Assembly (NCBI GenBank): GCA_030691555.1
Contig: JAUYEB010000149.1
Coordinates: forward strand, 1 to 11,576
Source: Candidatus Bathyarchaeota archaeon
Lineage (GTDB): Archaea; Thermoproteota; Bathyarchaeia; TCS64
DNA: 11,576 nucleotides
Direction: 5' to 3'
The notes beneath the pieces were generated by a model, which ran no database searches, was not told where the DNA came from, and saw only the letters and a program-made list of their open reading frames with translations. Shown in pieces: positions 5,499-11,576 of this stretch; within the stretch, counting starts at the first letter, position 1, and each line of letters begins with the position of its first letter. The position numbers and the translations under genes are program-made.

Positions 5499-6894
5499 GC
5501 CAGTCAGGCCTGCCCCTGAGGAACCCGTCGAGGAACAGCGGGAACTCGCCGCGCATGTGGCCCTCTATCTCGTCGTTTATGAGGACGGTGCCGCTCTCCC
5601 TGAGCATCTCCGCGAGCCTCTTCGGCACGCCGAGCTCCTCGCACCCCATCGCCAGCATGTCCCTGAGGGTGACCCCGGTGAAGGTGTGCCTCCTCTTGAC
5701 CTCGACCCACCACTTCCCCCCCTCGACGCCGGGGCCGCTGACCCTCTCCGGCGCGTCTAGGTATGTCCCGATGAAGTTCTCGCTGTCCTTCACCAGCTTG
5801 ACGGGCGGGCCCACCCTCTTCACGATCGGCGGCAGGGCGATGGACTCGACCTCGTAGACGAGGATGTGCCTCTCACCCTCGTCGCTCCAGGACGCCGACC
5901 TGAAGACCCTGAAGCCGCGATCACCAAGCGCCCTCCCGAGGGCCTTCTCCGCCCTGTAGAGCTGCCCCCAGAGGGTGTCGGGCACCGGAGGCTCCTCGTC
6001 CGGGATCACCACGAAGAGGACGTCGGCACTCCTCTCCTTAAGCTCTGATAGGAGCTTCTGGGGCGAGACTTTCCTGATGGGCGGTGTGAAGAATTTCTCG
6101 TCGGGCCTGTTGGCGAAGGCGCGGGCCGCCGCGACGAATGTCCAGAGCGCCGTCTCGGTCACGGCGGACGCGACGTTTCTGTTCTCGTCGACGGGGTCGA
6201 TGACGACGAGGGGCTCCTTGAACTTCTCGAGGTTGGCCTTCGCCCCCTTCACGAGCTGGATCGCCGGGGGGTCACCCCACTGCGCGGCCTCCGTCACCAC
6301 CCCGTCGAACGAGCCGAAGGCGAGGACGAGAAGCTCACAGAGATAGCCGGAGAAGCCACCGACCCTTATCTCGGCCCCGTAGACGCCTATCCCCCTGGCG
6401 AACATCTTGAGGAGCCTGACCTCATCCCTCTGCTCCTGGGTCATGTGGTCGAGCAGGTAGCCCGTGTGCAGGGGGCTGCGGTCCACCGCGGACACGAGCC
6501 TCTTCCCCGCCTCGATCCTGAAGCATGGTATGAACTCGACGTCGAACCCCCCCATCGCCTTCTTTACGTATGGGTGCTCGGCGTAAGCCTCGACCCAGCC
6601 CTCTCCCACGAACCCCTTGACGGCCTCGTTGACGGCCAGCAGGTCGCGCCTTGATGCCCCATGCCTCAGTATTATGAAGACGTCGATGTCCCTCTGGCCT
6701 CTTAGCCAGGTGTCTCTGGCGACGGAGCCGTGTATCTCGACGTCCGCCTCGATCCCCTTACCCGCGAGGGCTGTGGAAAGCTCCCTCTTTGTCTTGGCTA
6801 TGAACTGGTCTATCTCCCCGTACTCCCTGGGGCTGGGCTTGACCTCGGCGATGACGGTCTTCTTCAGCTGGCTCCACGGCTCGGGCAGGGGCAT
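5491..6894 (-). CDS. cca: CCA tRNA nucleotidyltransferase (archaeal, class I)
   Basis: This enzyme adds or repairs the 3'-terminal CCA of tRNAs using CTP and ATP without a template. The nucleotidyltransferase motif is clear: HGSVARDTWLRGQRDIDVFI at residues 55-74, with G56-S57 and carboxylates D69 and D71. The third carboxylate lies in GFDVEFIPCF (D118 or E120). By alignment from memory with the Archaeoglobus enzyme I favour E120, which would be a Glu where that enzyme has Asp. The central and tail domains follow, ending in a short WLG. Length is 467 residues, near the family norm. I prefer the ATG at 6894, which has GTGAT six bases upstream matching the 16S anti-Shine-Dalgarno; an in-frame ATG at 6921 lacks one. 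It lies between thpR and the kinase on the same strand. Confidence 0.95.
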   Translation of the reverse strand: MPLPEPWSQLKKTVIAEVKPSPREYGEIDQFIAKTKRELSTALAGKGIEADVEIHGSVARDTWLRGQRDIDVFIILRHGASRRDLLAVNEAVKGFVGEGWVEAYAEHPYVKKAMGGFDVEFIPCFRIEAGKRLVSAVDRSPLHTGYLLDHMTQEQRDEVRLLKMFARGIGVYGAEIRVGGFSGYLCELLVLAFGSFDGVVTEAAQWGDPPAIQLVKGAKANLEKFKEPLVVIDPVDENRNVASAVTETALWTFVAAARAFANRPDEKFFTPPIRKVSPQKLLSELKERSADVLFVVIPDEEPPVPDTLWGQLYRAEKALGRALGDRGFRVFRSASWSDEGERHILVYEVESIALPPIVKRVGPPVKLVKDSENFIGTYLDAPERVSGPGVEGGKWWVEVKRRHTFTGVTLRDMLAMGCEELGVPKRLAEMLRESGTVLINDEIEGHMRGEFPLFLDGFLRGRPDWLG

Positions 6895-6900
6895 CCGCGA

Positions 6901-6905
6901 ATCAC
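6901..6905 (-). promoter_or_regulatory. Ribosome-binding site deciding the cca start
   Basis: On the minus strand GTGAT stands six bases before the ATG at 6894 and complements the archaeal 16S 3' end. The alternative ATG at 6921 has no such motif, so the shorter protein is preferred. Confidence 0.5.
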
Positions 6906-6937
6906 TTAGATGGATACACATCGGCTGGAATATCTAA

Positions 6938-7501
6938 CTACTGGATCGACGTCGACTCGGCGACCGTCGAGTAGATCGGGCCGCCCCGCGTGAGGACGCT
7001 CCTCTTCAAGCATATGTGCGCCACCCTCAGCTCGCCGAACTCCTCGTCGCCCATCGCCGTCACGGCCTCCGCGAGCTGCGCCCGGTTCCTCCCACTCCTG
7101 ACCCTGCAGAGCGTGACATGGGGTTGGAAGGGCCTCCTCTCCGGCTCGAACCCAAGGGTCCTCAGCCCCCTCTCTAGCTCGGTGAAGACGGCGAGCATCT
7201 CGGAGACTTCTCCCGTTACGCCCGCCCAGACGACGCTGGGGCGGTTTAGGGCAGGGAATACGCCGACGCCTTGAAAGTTGAGCGAGAATGGTTTGAAGGC
7301 TATGCCCCTGACGAGTTCCGCGACCTGCGCCGTCCTCGCCTCGGGTATCTCACCGAGGAACTTTAGCGTGATGTGGATGTTCTCCTCCTCGACGCACTTC
7401 ACGTCGGCGCCGGTCGCCTCCATCGTCGATTGGACGCGTAGCAGTGCTGCTTTTATCGCGTCGTCGTCGATGTCGACGGCGACGAAGCACCTGTCAGCCA
7501 T
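6938..7501 (-). CDS. thpR: RNA 2',3'-cyclic phosphodiesterase (2'-5' RNA ligase family)
   Basis: This family opens 2',3'-cyclic phosphate ends of RNA and can join tRNA halves by a 2'-5' bond in vitro. The 187-residue protein has both HxTx catalytic motifs, H43-I-T45-L in NIHITLKFLG and H128-V-T130-L in PFQPHVTLCR. The typical N-terminus MADRCFVAVDI and the strand FQGVGVFPALNRPSVVWAGV lie where expected. Length matches the family. The ATG at 7501 begins the conserved fold exactly; the open frame upstream would be Asp/Glu/Gln-rich antisense of the transporter gene. The cca gene follows after 43 bases, a pairing I recall from other archaea, which supports a tRNA-maturation role. It is probably the first gene of the minus-strand operon, driven from the short divergent region at 7502-7558. 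Confidence 0.94.
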   Translation of the reverse strand: MADRCFVAVDIDDDAIKAALLRVQSTMEATGADVKCVEEENIHITLKFLGEIPEARTAQVAELVRGIAFKPFSLNFQGVGVFPALNRPSVVWAGVTGEVSEMLAVFTELERGLRTLGFEPERRPFQPHVTLCRVRSGRNRAQLAEAVTAMGDEEFGELRVAHICLKRSVLTRGGPIYSTVAESTSIQ

Positions 7502-7527
7502 ACCGAGAATGTACGCACACGAGCTAA

Positions 7528-7538
7528 TGATTTTAACC
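7528..7538. promoter_or_regulatory. Shared AT-rich promoter box of divergent genes
   Basis: The only AT-rich block in the 57 bases between thpR and the transporter gene is ATGATTTTAAC. On the plus strand ATTTTAA ends about 23 bases before the ATG at 7559. On the minus strand TTAAAATC lies about 30 bases before the ATG at 7501. Both distances suit leaderless archaeal transcripts, so one box may serve both directions. Confidence 0.5.
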
Positions 7539-7558
7539 CCGCGCAGCGCCTGATCCCC

Positions 7559-8431
7559 ATGGACCCTCTCGCCGTGGGGCTCATCTTGGTAAGCGCGGGT
7601 TCCCACGCGGTCTGGAACTACCTCGCGAAGGGCTCCGGCGACAAGGACTCGTTCATGCTCCTCATGAACGTCACGAGCCAGTTCACGATACTGCCCGTCT
7701 TCCTGTTCTTGCTCAGGGACTGGGCGCTCCCCCTGGATGTCCTCCCGTTTATCGTCCTGAGCGCCATCGCCGAGGCCGTCTACTTCCTCGCGTTGAGCCG
7801 CGCCTACGACGCCGGGGATCTGAGCGTCGTCTACCCCGTGGCCCGCAGCGCGCCGCTGTTTGTGGCCGTTGCGGGCGCCGTGCTCCTCGGGGAGTCCATC
7901 AGCGTGGTCGGGTTGGCGGGCATACTGCTCGTGCTCGTCGGCGTCTATGTTCTGCACCTCAAGGGGCTGCGCTGGGGGAGCCTACTGGAGCCCCTGCGCT
8001 CCTTCAGGGGCCCAGCCTTCGGGTTCGCCCTCATCGCCGCCCTGGGCACGACGGCGTACTCCCTCAGCGACAAGGTGGGGGTGACACGTGTCAACCCTCT
8101 ACTTTACAGCTTCTGGCTCGAGATCGCCATAACTGTCGCATTGACGCCGATAATCATGCGGGGCAGGGGGTGGAGGGGCGTCGCCTCGGAGTGGGGGAGG
8201 GCCAAGGCGAGGATAACCGTCTCGGGCGCGCTCATGAGGGGTGGTTACATCCTCGTCCTGGTCGCCATGACGCTCGCCCCCGTCGGCTACCTGCTCGCGC
8301 TCAGGCAGGTCAGCGTCGTGGTGGGGGCCCTGCTCGGCCTCGCGCTCCTCGGAGAGGGATACGGCGCCCCACGCCTCCTAGGCTCCGCGACGATCTTCGC
8401 CGGGGTCTATGTGCTGGCCGCCTTCACCTGA
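7559..8431 (+). CDS. EamA/DMT-superfamily membrane transporter
   Basis: This is a 290-residue, very hydrophobic protein with about ten membrane helices in two repeats of five, the drug/metabolite transporter (EamA) layout. Helix 1 contains GSHAVWNYLAK. The segment AIAEAVYFLALSRAYDAGDLSVVYPVARSAPLFVAVAGAVLLGE is the most typical EamA signature, and its counterpart in the second repeat is YLLALRQVSVVVGALLGLALLGE. A loop (LKGLRWGSLLEPLRSFRG) separates the halves. Relatives export amino acids, metabolites or drugs from the cytoplasm; the substrate cannot be told here. The TATA box lies about 25 bases before the ATG, so the mRNA is probably leaderless. It precedes the PHP gene by 37 bases, but that gene has its own TATA box, so the two need not form an operon. 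Confidence 0.92.
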   Translation: MDPLAVGLILVSAGSHAVWNYLAKGSGDKDSFMLLMNVTSQFTILPVFLFLLRDWALPLDVLPFIVLSAIAEAVYFLALSRAYDAGDLSVVYPVARSAPLFVAVAGAVLLGESISVVGLAGILLVLVGVYVLHLKGLRWGSLLEPLRSFRGPAFGFALIAALGTTAYSLSDKVGVTRVNPLLYSFWLEIAITVALTPIIMRGRGWRGVASEWGRAKARITVSGALMRGGYILVLVAMTLAPVGYLLALRQVSVVVGALLGLALLGEGYGAPRLLGSATIFAGVYVLAAFT

Positions 8432-8439
8432 GGCAAGCG

Positions 8440-8446
8440 CTATAAT
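8440..8446 (+). promoter_or_regulatory. TATA box of the PHP gene
   Basis: CTATAAT is centred about 26 bases before the ATG at 8469 and lies just past the transporter stop codon. It fits a leaderless promoter and decides the start of the PHP gene in favour of 8469. Confidence 0.6.
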
Positions 8447-8468
8447 CCCGCCCCCTAATCCCGTATGT

Positions 8469-9386
8469 ATGAGGCTCGAGTTTTCCGACCCATTCCACTC
8501 CGGTGGTGTCTGGCTCAGGGGGAACCTCCACGCACACTCCACCGCCTCCGATGGCGTCCACACGCCCCAGGAGGTCGTCGACCTCTACGGCTCGAAGGGC
8601 TACGACTTCCTGAGCATCACGGACCACGGTCGGGTCACCGACCCATCGCCCCTCGACCCGAAGGGTCTGGTGCTCATACCCGGGCAGGAGATAAGCGTCG
8701 GGAGGTCGGAGGCGGGGACAACCCTCCACGTAGTGGGCGTCGGGTTCATGGAGGGCCTCTCGATGAGGGACTTCGACTTGCGTGGCGATCCGCAGGCTGC
8801 CATAGACACAATAAGGAGCCGCGGCGGGGTCGCCATCCTCGCGCACCCATACTGGAGCGGCCTCAACCACAGCGACATGACGCGCCTAACCGACTACCAC
8901 GGCGTCGAGATATACAACTCCAACTGCGAGATATACAACGGCGCGGGGGACTCACGGCCACACGTAGACGGGCTCCTCGCCGCTGGCAGGCGGACCCTGG
9001 TCTTCGCGGCAGACGACCACCACGGCACACCCGCGCCGATGAAACCACTGGACGCGGGCATCTCCTGGATAGCCGTCAAGGCCGAGGAGCCGACCCCCGA
9101 GGCGATTCTTTCCTCCGTATTTAGCGGCCTGTTCTACTCCAGCAATGGTCCGGAGATCAAGGAAATCAACATAGAGGACGGGGTCATCGTGGCGAGGACC
9201 AGCCCCGTGAAATCCATAGGCTTCATCGCCGCGCCCAGCCTCGGCTCAAAATACTGGGCCACGGAGGGGACAATATCGGAGGCAACGCACGCCATCCGAA
9301 AGGGCGAAACCTACGTAAGGGTCGAGGCAACCGACGAGAGGGGCAGAACCGCGTGGTCCAACCCGATATACGTCTCGGAGAAATAG
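8469..9386 (+). CDS. PHP-domain phosphoesterase
   Basis: PHP proteins are metal-dependent phosphoesterases; stand-alone members act on phosphate esters of metabolites or nucleotides. The 305-residue protein shows the full set of metal-binding motifs: H21 and H23 in NLHAHST, D52-H53 in SITDHG, E74 in PGQEIS, H87 in LHVVGVG, H126 in ILAHPYW, E147 in GVEIYN and D183-H184 in AADDHH. The catalytic part spans about residues 15-215. The last 90 residues form a beta-rich tail (EIKEINIEDGVIVARTSPVKSIGFI), seen in some PHP proteins and possibly a substrate or assembly domain. No polymerase domain is attached, so this is not a DNA polymerase PHP module. The ATG at 8469 fits the TATA box; an earlier start at 8409 would overlap the transporter. 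The stop codon is one base from that of the convergent receiver gene. Confidence 0.92.
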   Translation: MRLEFSDPFHSGGVWLRGNLHAHSTASDGVHTPQEVVDLYGSKGYDFLSITDHGRVTDPSPLDPKGLVLIPGQEISVGRSEAGTTLHVVGVGFMEGLSMRDFDLRGDPQAAIDTIRSRGGVAILAHPYWSGLNHSDMTRLTDYHGVEIYNSNCEIYNGAGDSRPHVDGLLAAGRRTLVFAADDHHGTPAPMKPLDAGISWIAVKAEEPTPEAILSSVFSGLFYSSNGPEIKEINIEDGVIVARTSPVKSIGFIAAPSLGSKYWATEGTISEATHAIRKGETYVRVEATDERGRTAWSNPIYVSEK

Positions 9387-9387
9387 G

Positions 9388-9945
9388 CTAAGCCAGAGGG
9401 AGCTTGAACCTCGGCCCACCCTTCTTCTCGCTCTTCAGCTCAAGAATTCGCCTGGTCGCCGAGACGAGCTCCTCGGGGGCGAAGGGCTTGAGGAGGACGT
9501 CTTCGACCTCGGCGGGCGCCGCCTTCATCGTCTCCTCCCAGTACTCGTCGCCCGTCATCAGGATGACCCTCGTCCCCTTGTGCATGCTCCCTATAAGCTG
9601 CGCCATCTCACCCCCGACGGAGTCGGGCAGGTTCTCCTCCATTATGACGAGGTCATACGGGTTGTCCAGCACCTTCTTCAGCGCCTGAACCCCGCTGCTC
9701 GCCGTCTCCACGTGGTACCCGGCCATCTGGAAAATGATCCTGAGCGTCTCCGTCAGGTACTTTTCATCCACTATCAGTATGGACTTCTCGGGCCTCTGAA
9801 GCTCCGCTGCCTCGGCTGCCCTGGCTACTTCGATGGTCCTAGCAGCGATTCCGTTGATCCCCTCCCCGACGCCGAGCCTCTCCTTGTAATCGTCGGCGAT
9901 GGAGACTAGTCGGTTCACTGGGCCTCGCTCCTCGGTCACGTCCAT
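9388..9945 (-). CDS. Response-regulator receiver protein with Glu phospho-site
   Basis: Receiver domains normally switch state when a histidine kinase phosphorylates a conserved Asp. This 185-residue protein has a helical N-terminal extension (1-51, with AARTIEVARAAEAAELQ) and one receiver domain (about 54-175). The acidic pair is D60-E61 in ILIVDEK, the switch Thr is T131 in VILMTG, and the conserved Lys is K153 in LLKPF. The phospho-acceptor segment reads YDLVIMEENLPDSVGG, placing Glu at residue 103 where Asp is expected; the codon is GAG on the coding strand. It therefore probably cannot be phosphorylated normally and may mimic the active state. No output domain follows, only a charged tail, so it would act by protein contact. 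The ATG at 9945 has a TATA box about 34 bases upstream. The neighbouring prepilin peptidase hints at a surface-appendage role, but this is weak evidence. Confidence 0.9.
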   Translation of the reverse strand: MDVTEERGPVNRLVSIADDYKERLGVGEGINGIAARTIEVARAAEAAELQRPEKSILIVDEKYLTETLRIIFQMAGYHVETASSGVQALKKVLDNPYDLVIMEENLPDSVGGEMAQLIGSMHKGTRVILMTGDEYWEETMKAAPAEVEDVLLKPFAPEELVSATRRILELKSEKKGGPRFKLPLA

Positions 9946-9973
9946 CTTTTTCGCCTCTCACAACACGGATTCT

Positions 9974-9985
9974 GTTAAAAAAGGG
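9974..9985 (-). promoter_or_regulatory. Probable TATA box of the receiver gene
   Basis: On the minus strand CCCTTTTTTAAC is centred about 34 bases before the ATG at 9945, allowing a short leader of some eight bases with a weak purine-rich AGAGG near the start codon. It suggests the receiver gene is transcribed separately from the peptidase gene upstream. Confidence 0.45.
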
Positions 9986-10083
9986 TTTATGGTGCCTGAA
10001 TCTATATGTTAAACACCCATCTCCGACAGGTTCTCCGCCCCAAAAGCGTCCCCAACGGACCAGACGGACGAAGGAAGATGCCG

Positions 10084-10854
10084 CTAAAGGAATATGCTGA
10101 CTATCCAGAGCGAAAAGTCACCGAACACGACGGCGCATAGGTAACCGAGGCCGAGAACGAGCAGGAAGGGGAGACTATACGAAACCCAGACGCGCCTCCT
10201 CCCCGACGACCGCAGCTTATTTAGGGTCTCAACAGCCGCCGCGTCGTCCGAGAGATCGGGCCGAACATGTATACCCACCGATCCGTCTTCGTTCAACTTT
10301 TCGAGCGGGTATTCGAAGGGAGGCCCCCTAACCTTCGACAGCTCCTTGCTCCGTCCCGTCAGGAGGAGGAGAAACTTCGTCCCCAAGCCCACCTTTGGGT
10401 AACCTTCGAAGAGCCCCATGCGCCTCGATGAGCCCAGGTTGACAACCAGCACGACCAGGGCGGTCGAGGCCCCTATCAGGATGGAGTCTGAGATCACGGT
10501 GAGCGGGAACAGCACCGGAGGGAAGACCAGTGGCGTCAAGCCAACCTCGGGGGGCGTCGGGTTGAGCAGGGCGATCGCCACGAATGCGAGGAGGTCGGCC
10601 CCCCCGAAGAAGCCGAGGTACCCGGAGAAGAGGGCGAAGACGAGGGAAAACCCGACGGCCACACCCATCGATTCCCAGCCGATCGTCCCCGCGGCGAGCC
10701 CGTAACCATCGATTAGCAGGCCGGCGCCCCCGAAGACGACCCAGACCACGTCGCTCACCTCCCTCGTCTTAACGTCCCTGTAGGAGGCGTAGCCGAGCAT
10801 AGCGATGGTGAGCACGATCCTGAGGCCGCTGAGAAGAGGTACGGGACTCCACAT
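10084..10854 (-). CDS. Type IV prepilin/pre-archaellin peptidase (A24)
   Basis: This membrane aspartyl protease removes the short leader from type IV pilin-like or archaellin precursors before assembly. The 256-residue protein has the two A24 catalytic aspartates: D27 in SYRDVKTREVSD after the first helix, and D87 in GFFGGADLLAF (the GxxD box). About six hydrophobic segments surround them. Residues about 140-215 form a soluble charged insert (EGYPKVGLGTKF, HVRPDLSDDAAAVETLNKL), and a last hydrophobic helix closes the protein (YSLPFLLVLGLGYLCAVVFG). This layout resembles archaeal FlaK/PibD-type enzymes. I chose the ATG at 10854, preceded by a strong Shine-Dalgarno; an in-frame GTG at 10863 lies inside that motif. 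No pilin, ATPase or archaellum gene is in the window, so its substrates are encoded elsewhere. Confidence 0.9.
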   Translation of the reverse strand: MWSPVPLLSGLRIVLTIAMLGYASYRDVKTREVSDVVWVVFGGAGLLIDGYGLAAGTIGWESMGVAVGFSLVFALFSGYLGFFGGADLLAFVAIALLNPTPPEVGLTPLVFPPVLFPLTVISDSILIGASTALVVLVVNLGSSRRMGLFEGYPKVGLGTKFLLLLTGRSKELSKVRGPPFEYPLEKLNEDGSVGIHVRPDLSDDAAAVETLNKLRSSGRRRVWVSYSLPFLLVLGLGYLCAVVFGDFSLWIVSIFL

Positions 10855-10858
10855 CGCG

Positions 10859-10867
10859 ATCACCTTC
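10859..10867 (-). promoter_or_regulatory. Shine-Dalgarno of the prepilin peptidase gene
   Basis: On the minus strand GAAGGTGAT differs by one base from the perfect archaeal motif GGAGGTGAT and ends four bases before the ATG at 10854. The in-frame GTG at 10863 falls within the motif itself and is therefore unlikely to be the start. Confidence 0.7.
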
Positions 10868-10886
10868 TCTTAGTTCTCACACGCCG

Positions 10887-10896
10887 TATAAAATAA
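10887..10896 (-). promoter_or_regulatory. TATA box of the prepilin peptidase gene
   Basis: On the minus strand TTATTTTATA lies about 37 bases before the ATG at 10854. This leaves a leader of about a dozen bases, enough to carry the Shine-Dalgarno seen at 10859-10867. Confidence 0.6.
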
Positions 10897-11072
10897 CCAG
10901 ACCCCGCGTCGCTATTCGGGAACTATACCCCTAACCCATAATTGATCTGCCTGCTGGCCAATGCGTGACCACCGATACGTCGGCTGATTCAACGGTTTAT
11001 GGCTCATAATATTAGTGATGAGTTTTAATCTTAAGTATCAATCAATCTTTTATTCGGATCATTATGTTGTGA

Positions 11073-11093
11073 CTATACCTAAACTTAGTATAG
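11073..11093. repeat. 21-bp palindrome, possible operator
   Basis: CTATA and CTAA are mirrored by TTAG and TATAG around an AC centre, with one unpaired C on the left arm. It lies 70-90 bases before the ATG at 11164 in the AT-rich leader. It could bind a dimeric regulator of either divergent gene; it is too far downstream for a terminator of the peptidase gene, which reads away from it. Confidence 0.45.
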
Positions 11094-11163
11094 GTTAATG
11101 CTCCTATCTTCTTTATTATCGTCCAAGTGCCAATCTGCCTCCATGGGAGGCCATGGGTAATCG

Positions 11164-11576
11164 ATGGGCTTCGACGAGAGAGTCGACGTTGTTGATCTCA
11201 TCCTCAAGGTGCTCAAAGAGCACGAGCAGAGCCTCGACACCCTGGTCTCCCAACTCGGGGAGACCCTGAATCAGCCTCCAAGCGGCGGCACCGTTCAAAT
11301 TCAAGGGTATTACAAGTACAAGGTCTCTCTCCACAAGTGGTCGGAGTTCCGCGACAGATGCCTGAAGTCTGACCTCGTGGCCTTCGATTTGGCCGGGGAC
11401 AAGTTCCACGTGTCGGCCGTTAAGAACGGCAGCTTCTACTCCTACACTGAGACGGTCCCCGAGGTGACCATCAAGATGGAGAAGGAGGGCGACAAGGTCC
11501 TCATCGAAGGGGGCGACTTCATGCCCCACGAGGACCCCTCCCAAGTGTTCAACGGGAAGCTCCAGTGTGGGCTCGG
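11164..11576 (+). CDS. Unknown protein, N-terminal 137 residues
   Basis: An ATG at 11164 opens a frame that runs uninterrupted to the right edge, so the gene continues outside. The visible part starts with an amphipathic helix (ERVDVVDLILKVLKEHEQSLDTLVSQLGETL), likely a coiled coil or dimerisation helix. A short linker (QPPSGGT) follows, then an alternating strand-rich region with KYKVSLHKWSEFRDRC, LVAFDLAGDKFHVSAVKNGSFYSYTE and VPEVTIKMEKEGDKVLIEGG. There is no signal peptide or membrane segment. I do not recognise the family. An in-frame TAA at 11158-11160 rules out an earlier start in this frame. GGAGG at 11146-11150 is 13 bases from the ATG, rather far for a ribosome-binding site. Codon choice matches the GC-rich core genes, so this looks like a resident chromosomal gene. 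Confidence 0.72.
   Translation, partial: MGFDERVDVVDLILKVLKEHEQSLDTLVSQLGETLNQPPSGGTVQIQGYYKYKVSLHKWSEFRDRCLKSDLVAFDLAGDKFHVSAVKNGSFYSYTETVPEVTIKMEKEGDKVLIEGGDFMPHEDPSQVFNGKLQCGL

Larger units (their letters stand above)
10864..11163. other. AT-rich divergent intergenic region
   Basis: These 300 bases separate the minus-strand peptidase from the plus-strand gene at 11164. The right two thirds (about 10995-11125) are far more AT-rich than the rest of the window and contain several TATA-like runs (TTTTATT at 11047, CTTTATTATC at 11110) and a palindrome at 11073-11093. I found no open frame or structured RNA. Such a long AT-rich leader is unusual beside the compact promoters elsewhere here and suggests regulated divergent transcription. 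Confidence 0.5.

Noticed and set aside
7502..7957. N-terminal extension of ThpR by 152 codons
   Set aside because: It is antisense to the transporter gene and has a low-complexity Glu/Gln/Arg/Asp composition; the conserved protein starts at 7501.
11015..11050. C-box-like GTGATGA suggesting a C/D box guide RNA
   Set aside because: No D box (CTGA) follows at a suitable distance and there is no terminal stem, so it is most likely chance in AT-rich DNA.
11116..11544. Minus-strand open frame of 142 codons at the right edge
   Set aside because: The plus-strand frame from 11164 has normal codon use and a protein-like sequence, whereas this one is Leu/Val/Glu/His-rich antisense.

Overview
The window is archaeal. 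It carries the C-terminal repeat of a TATA-binding protein, a piece of transcription factor TFB, a class I (archaeal) CCA-adding enzyme, a COG2112-type protein kinase and an archaeal prepilin peptidase. TATA boxes sit about 25-30 bases ahead of several start codons, as expected for leaderless archaeal mRNAs. Arginine codons AGG/AGA are common and the core genes are GC-rich. The tail of the integrase remnant resembles integrases I know from Thaumarchaeota and Bathyarchaeia, so a Thermoproteota/TACK archaeon, possibly a bathyarchaeon, is my best guess. No taxonomic marker is complete enough to be sure.

Region 1 (1-3360) is a chromosome edge followed by a decayed mobile island. The TBP gene ends at 245 and meets head-on a C-terminal fragment of a TFB gene (268-477) that has lost its front part. 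Next come about 300 bases with no convincing gene, an orphan highly charged 166-residue protein (790-1290) and an IS5/IS4-like insertion sequence of about 1.04 kb (1470-2512) with imperfect terminal inverted repeats. The IS cuts into an unidentified gene whose remaining end overlaps a 38-codon ORF. The island closes with a tyrosine integrase missing its middle (2819-3338), whose 3' end lies 18 bases from a tRNA-Pro(GGG) gene (3357-3433, minus strand). The tRNA 3' end faces the island, the usual geometry of an element inserted at a tRNA gene. I could not find a second attachment site.

Region 2 (3500-7501) is a minus-strand gene cluster, in transcription order: RNA 2',3'-cyclic phosphodiesterase/2'-5' ligase (thpR), CCA tRNA nucleotidyltransferase (cca), a COG2112 protein kinase overlapping cca by 8 bases, and an M20D-type amidohydrolase. 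The first three look like an RNA-maturation operon. The amidohydrolase follows after 52 bases and may be transcribed with them.

Region 3 (7559-9386) holds two plus-strand genes, an EamA/DMT transporter and a PHP-domain phosphoesterase, each with a TATA box placed for leaderless transcription. Region 4 (9388-10854, minus strand) holds a stand-alone response-regulator receiver protein whose phospho-acceptor aspartate is replaced by glutamate, and a type IV prepilin/pre-archaellin peptidase. An AT-rich divergent intergenic region with a 21-bp palindrome separates these from a plus-strand gene of unknown function that runs off the right edge.

The best leads are the Asp-to-Glu receiver, the kinase inside the tRNA 3'-end operon, and the degraded island at tRNA-Pro. 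I saw no CRISPR array, defence cluster or clearly novel multi-gene system.
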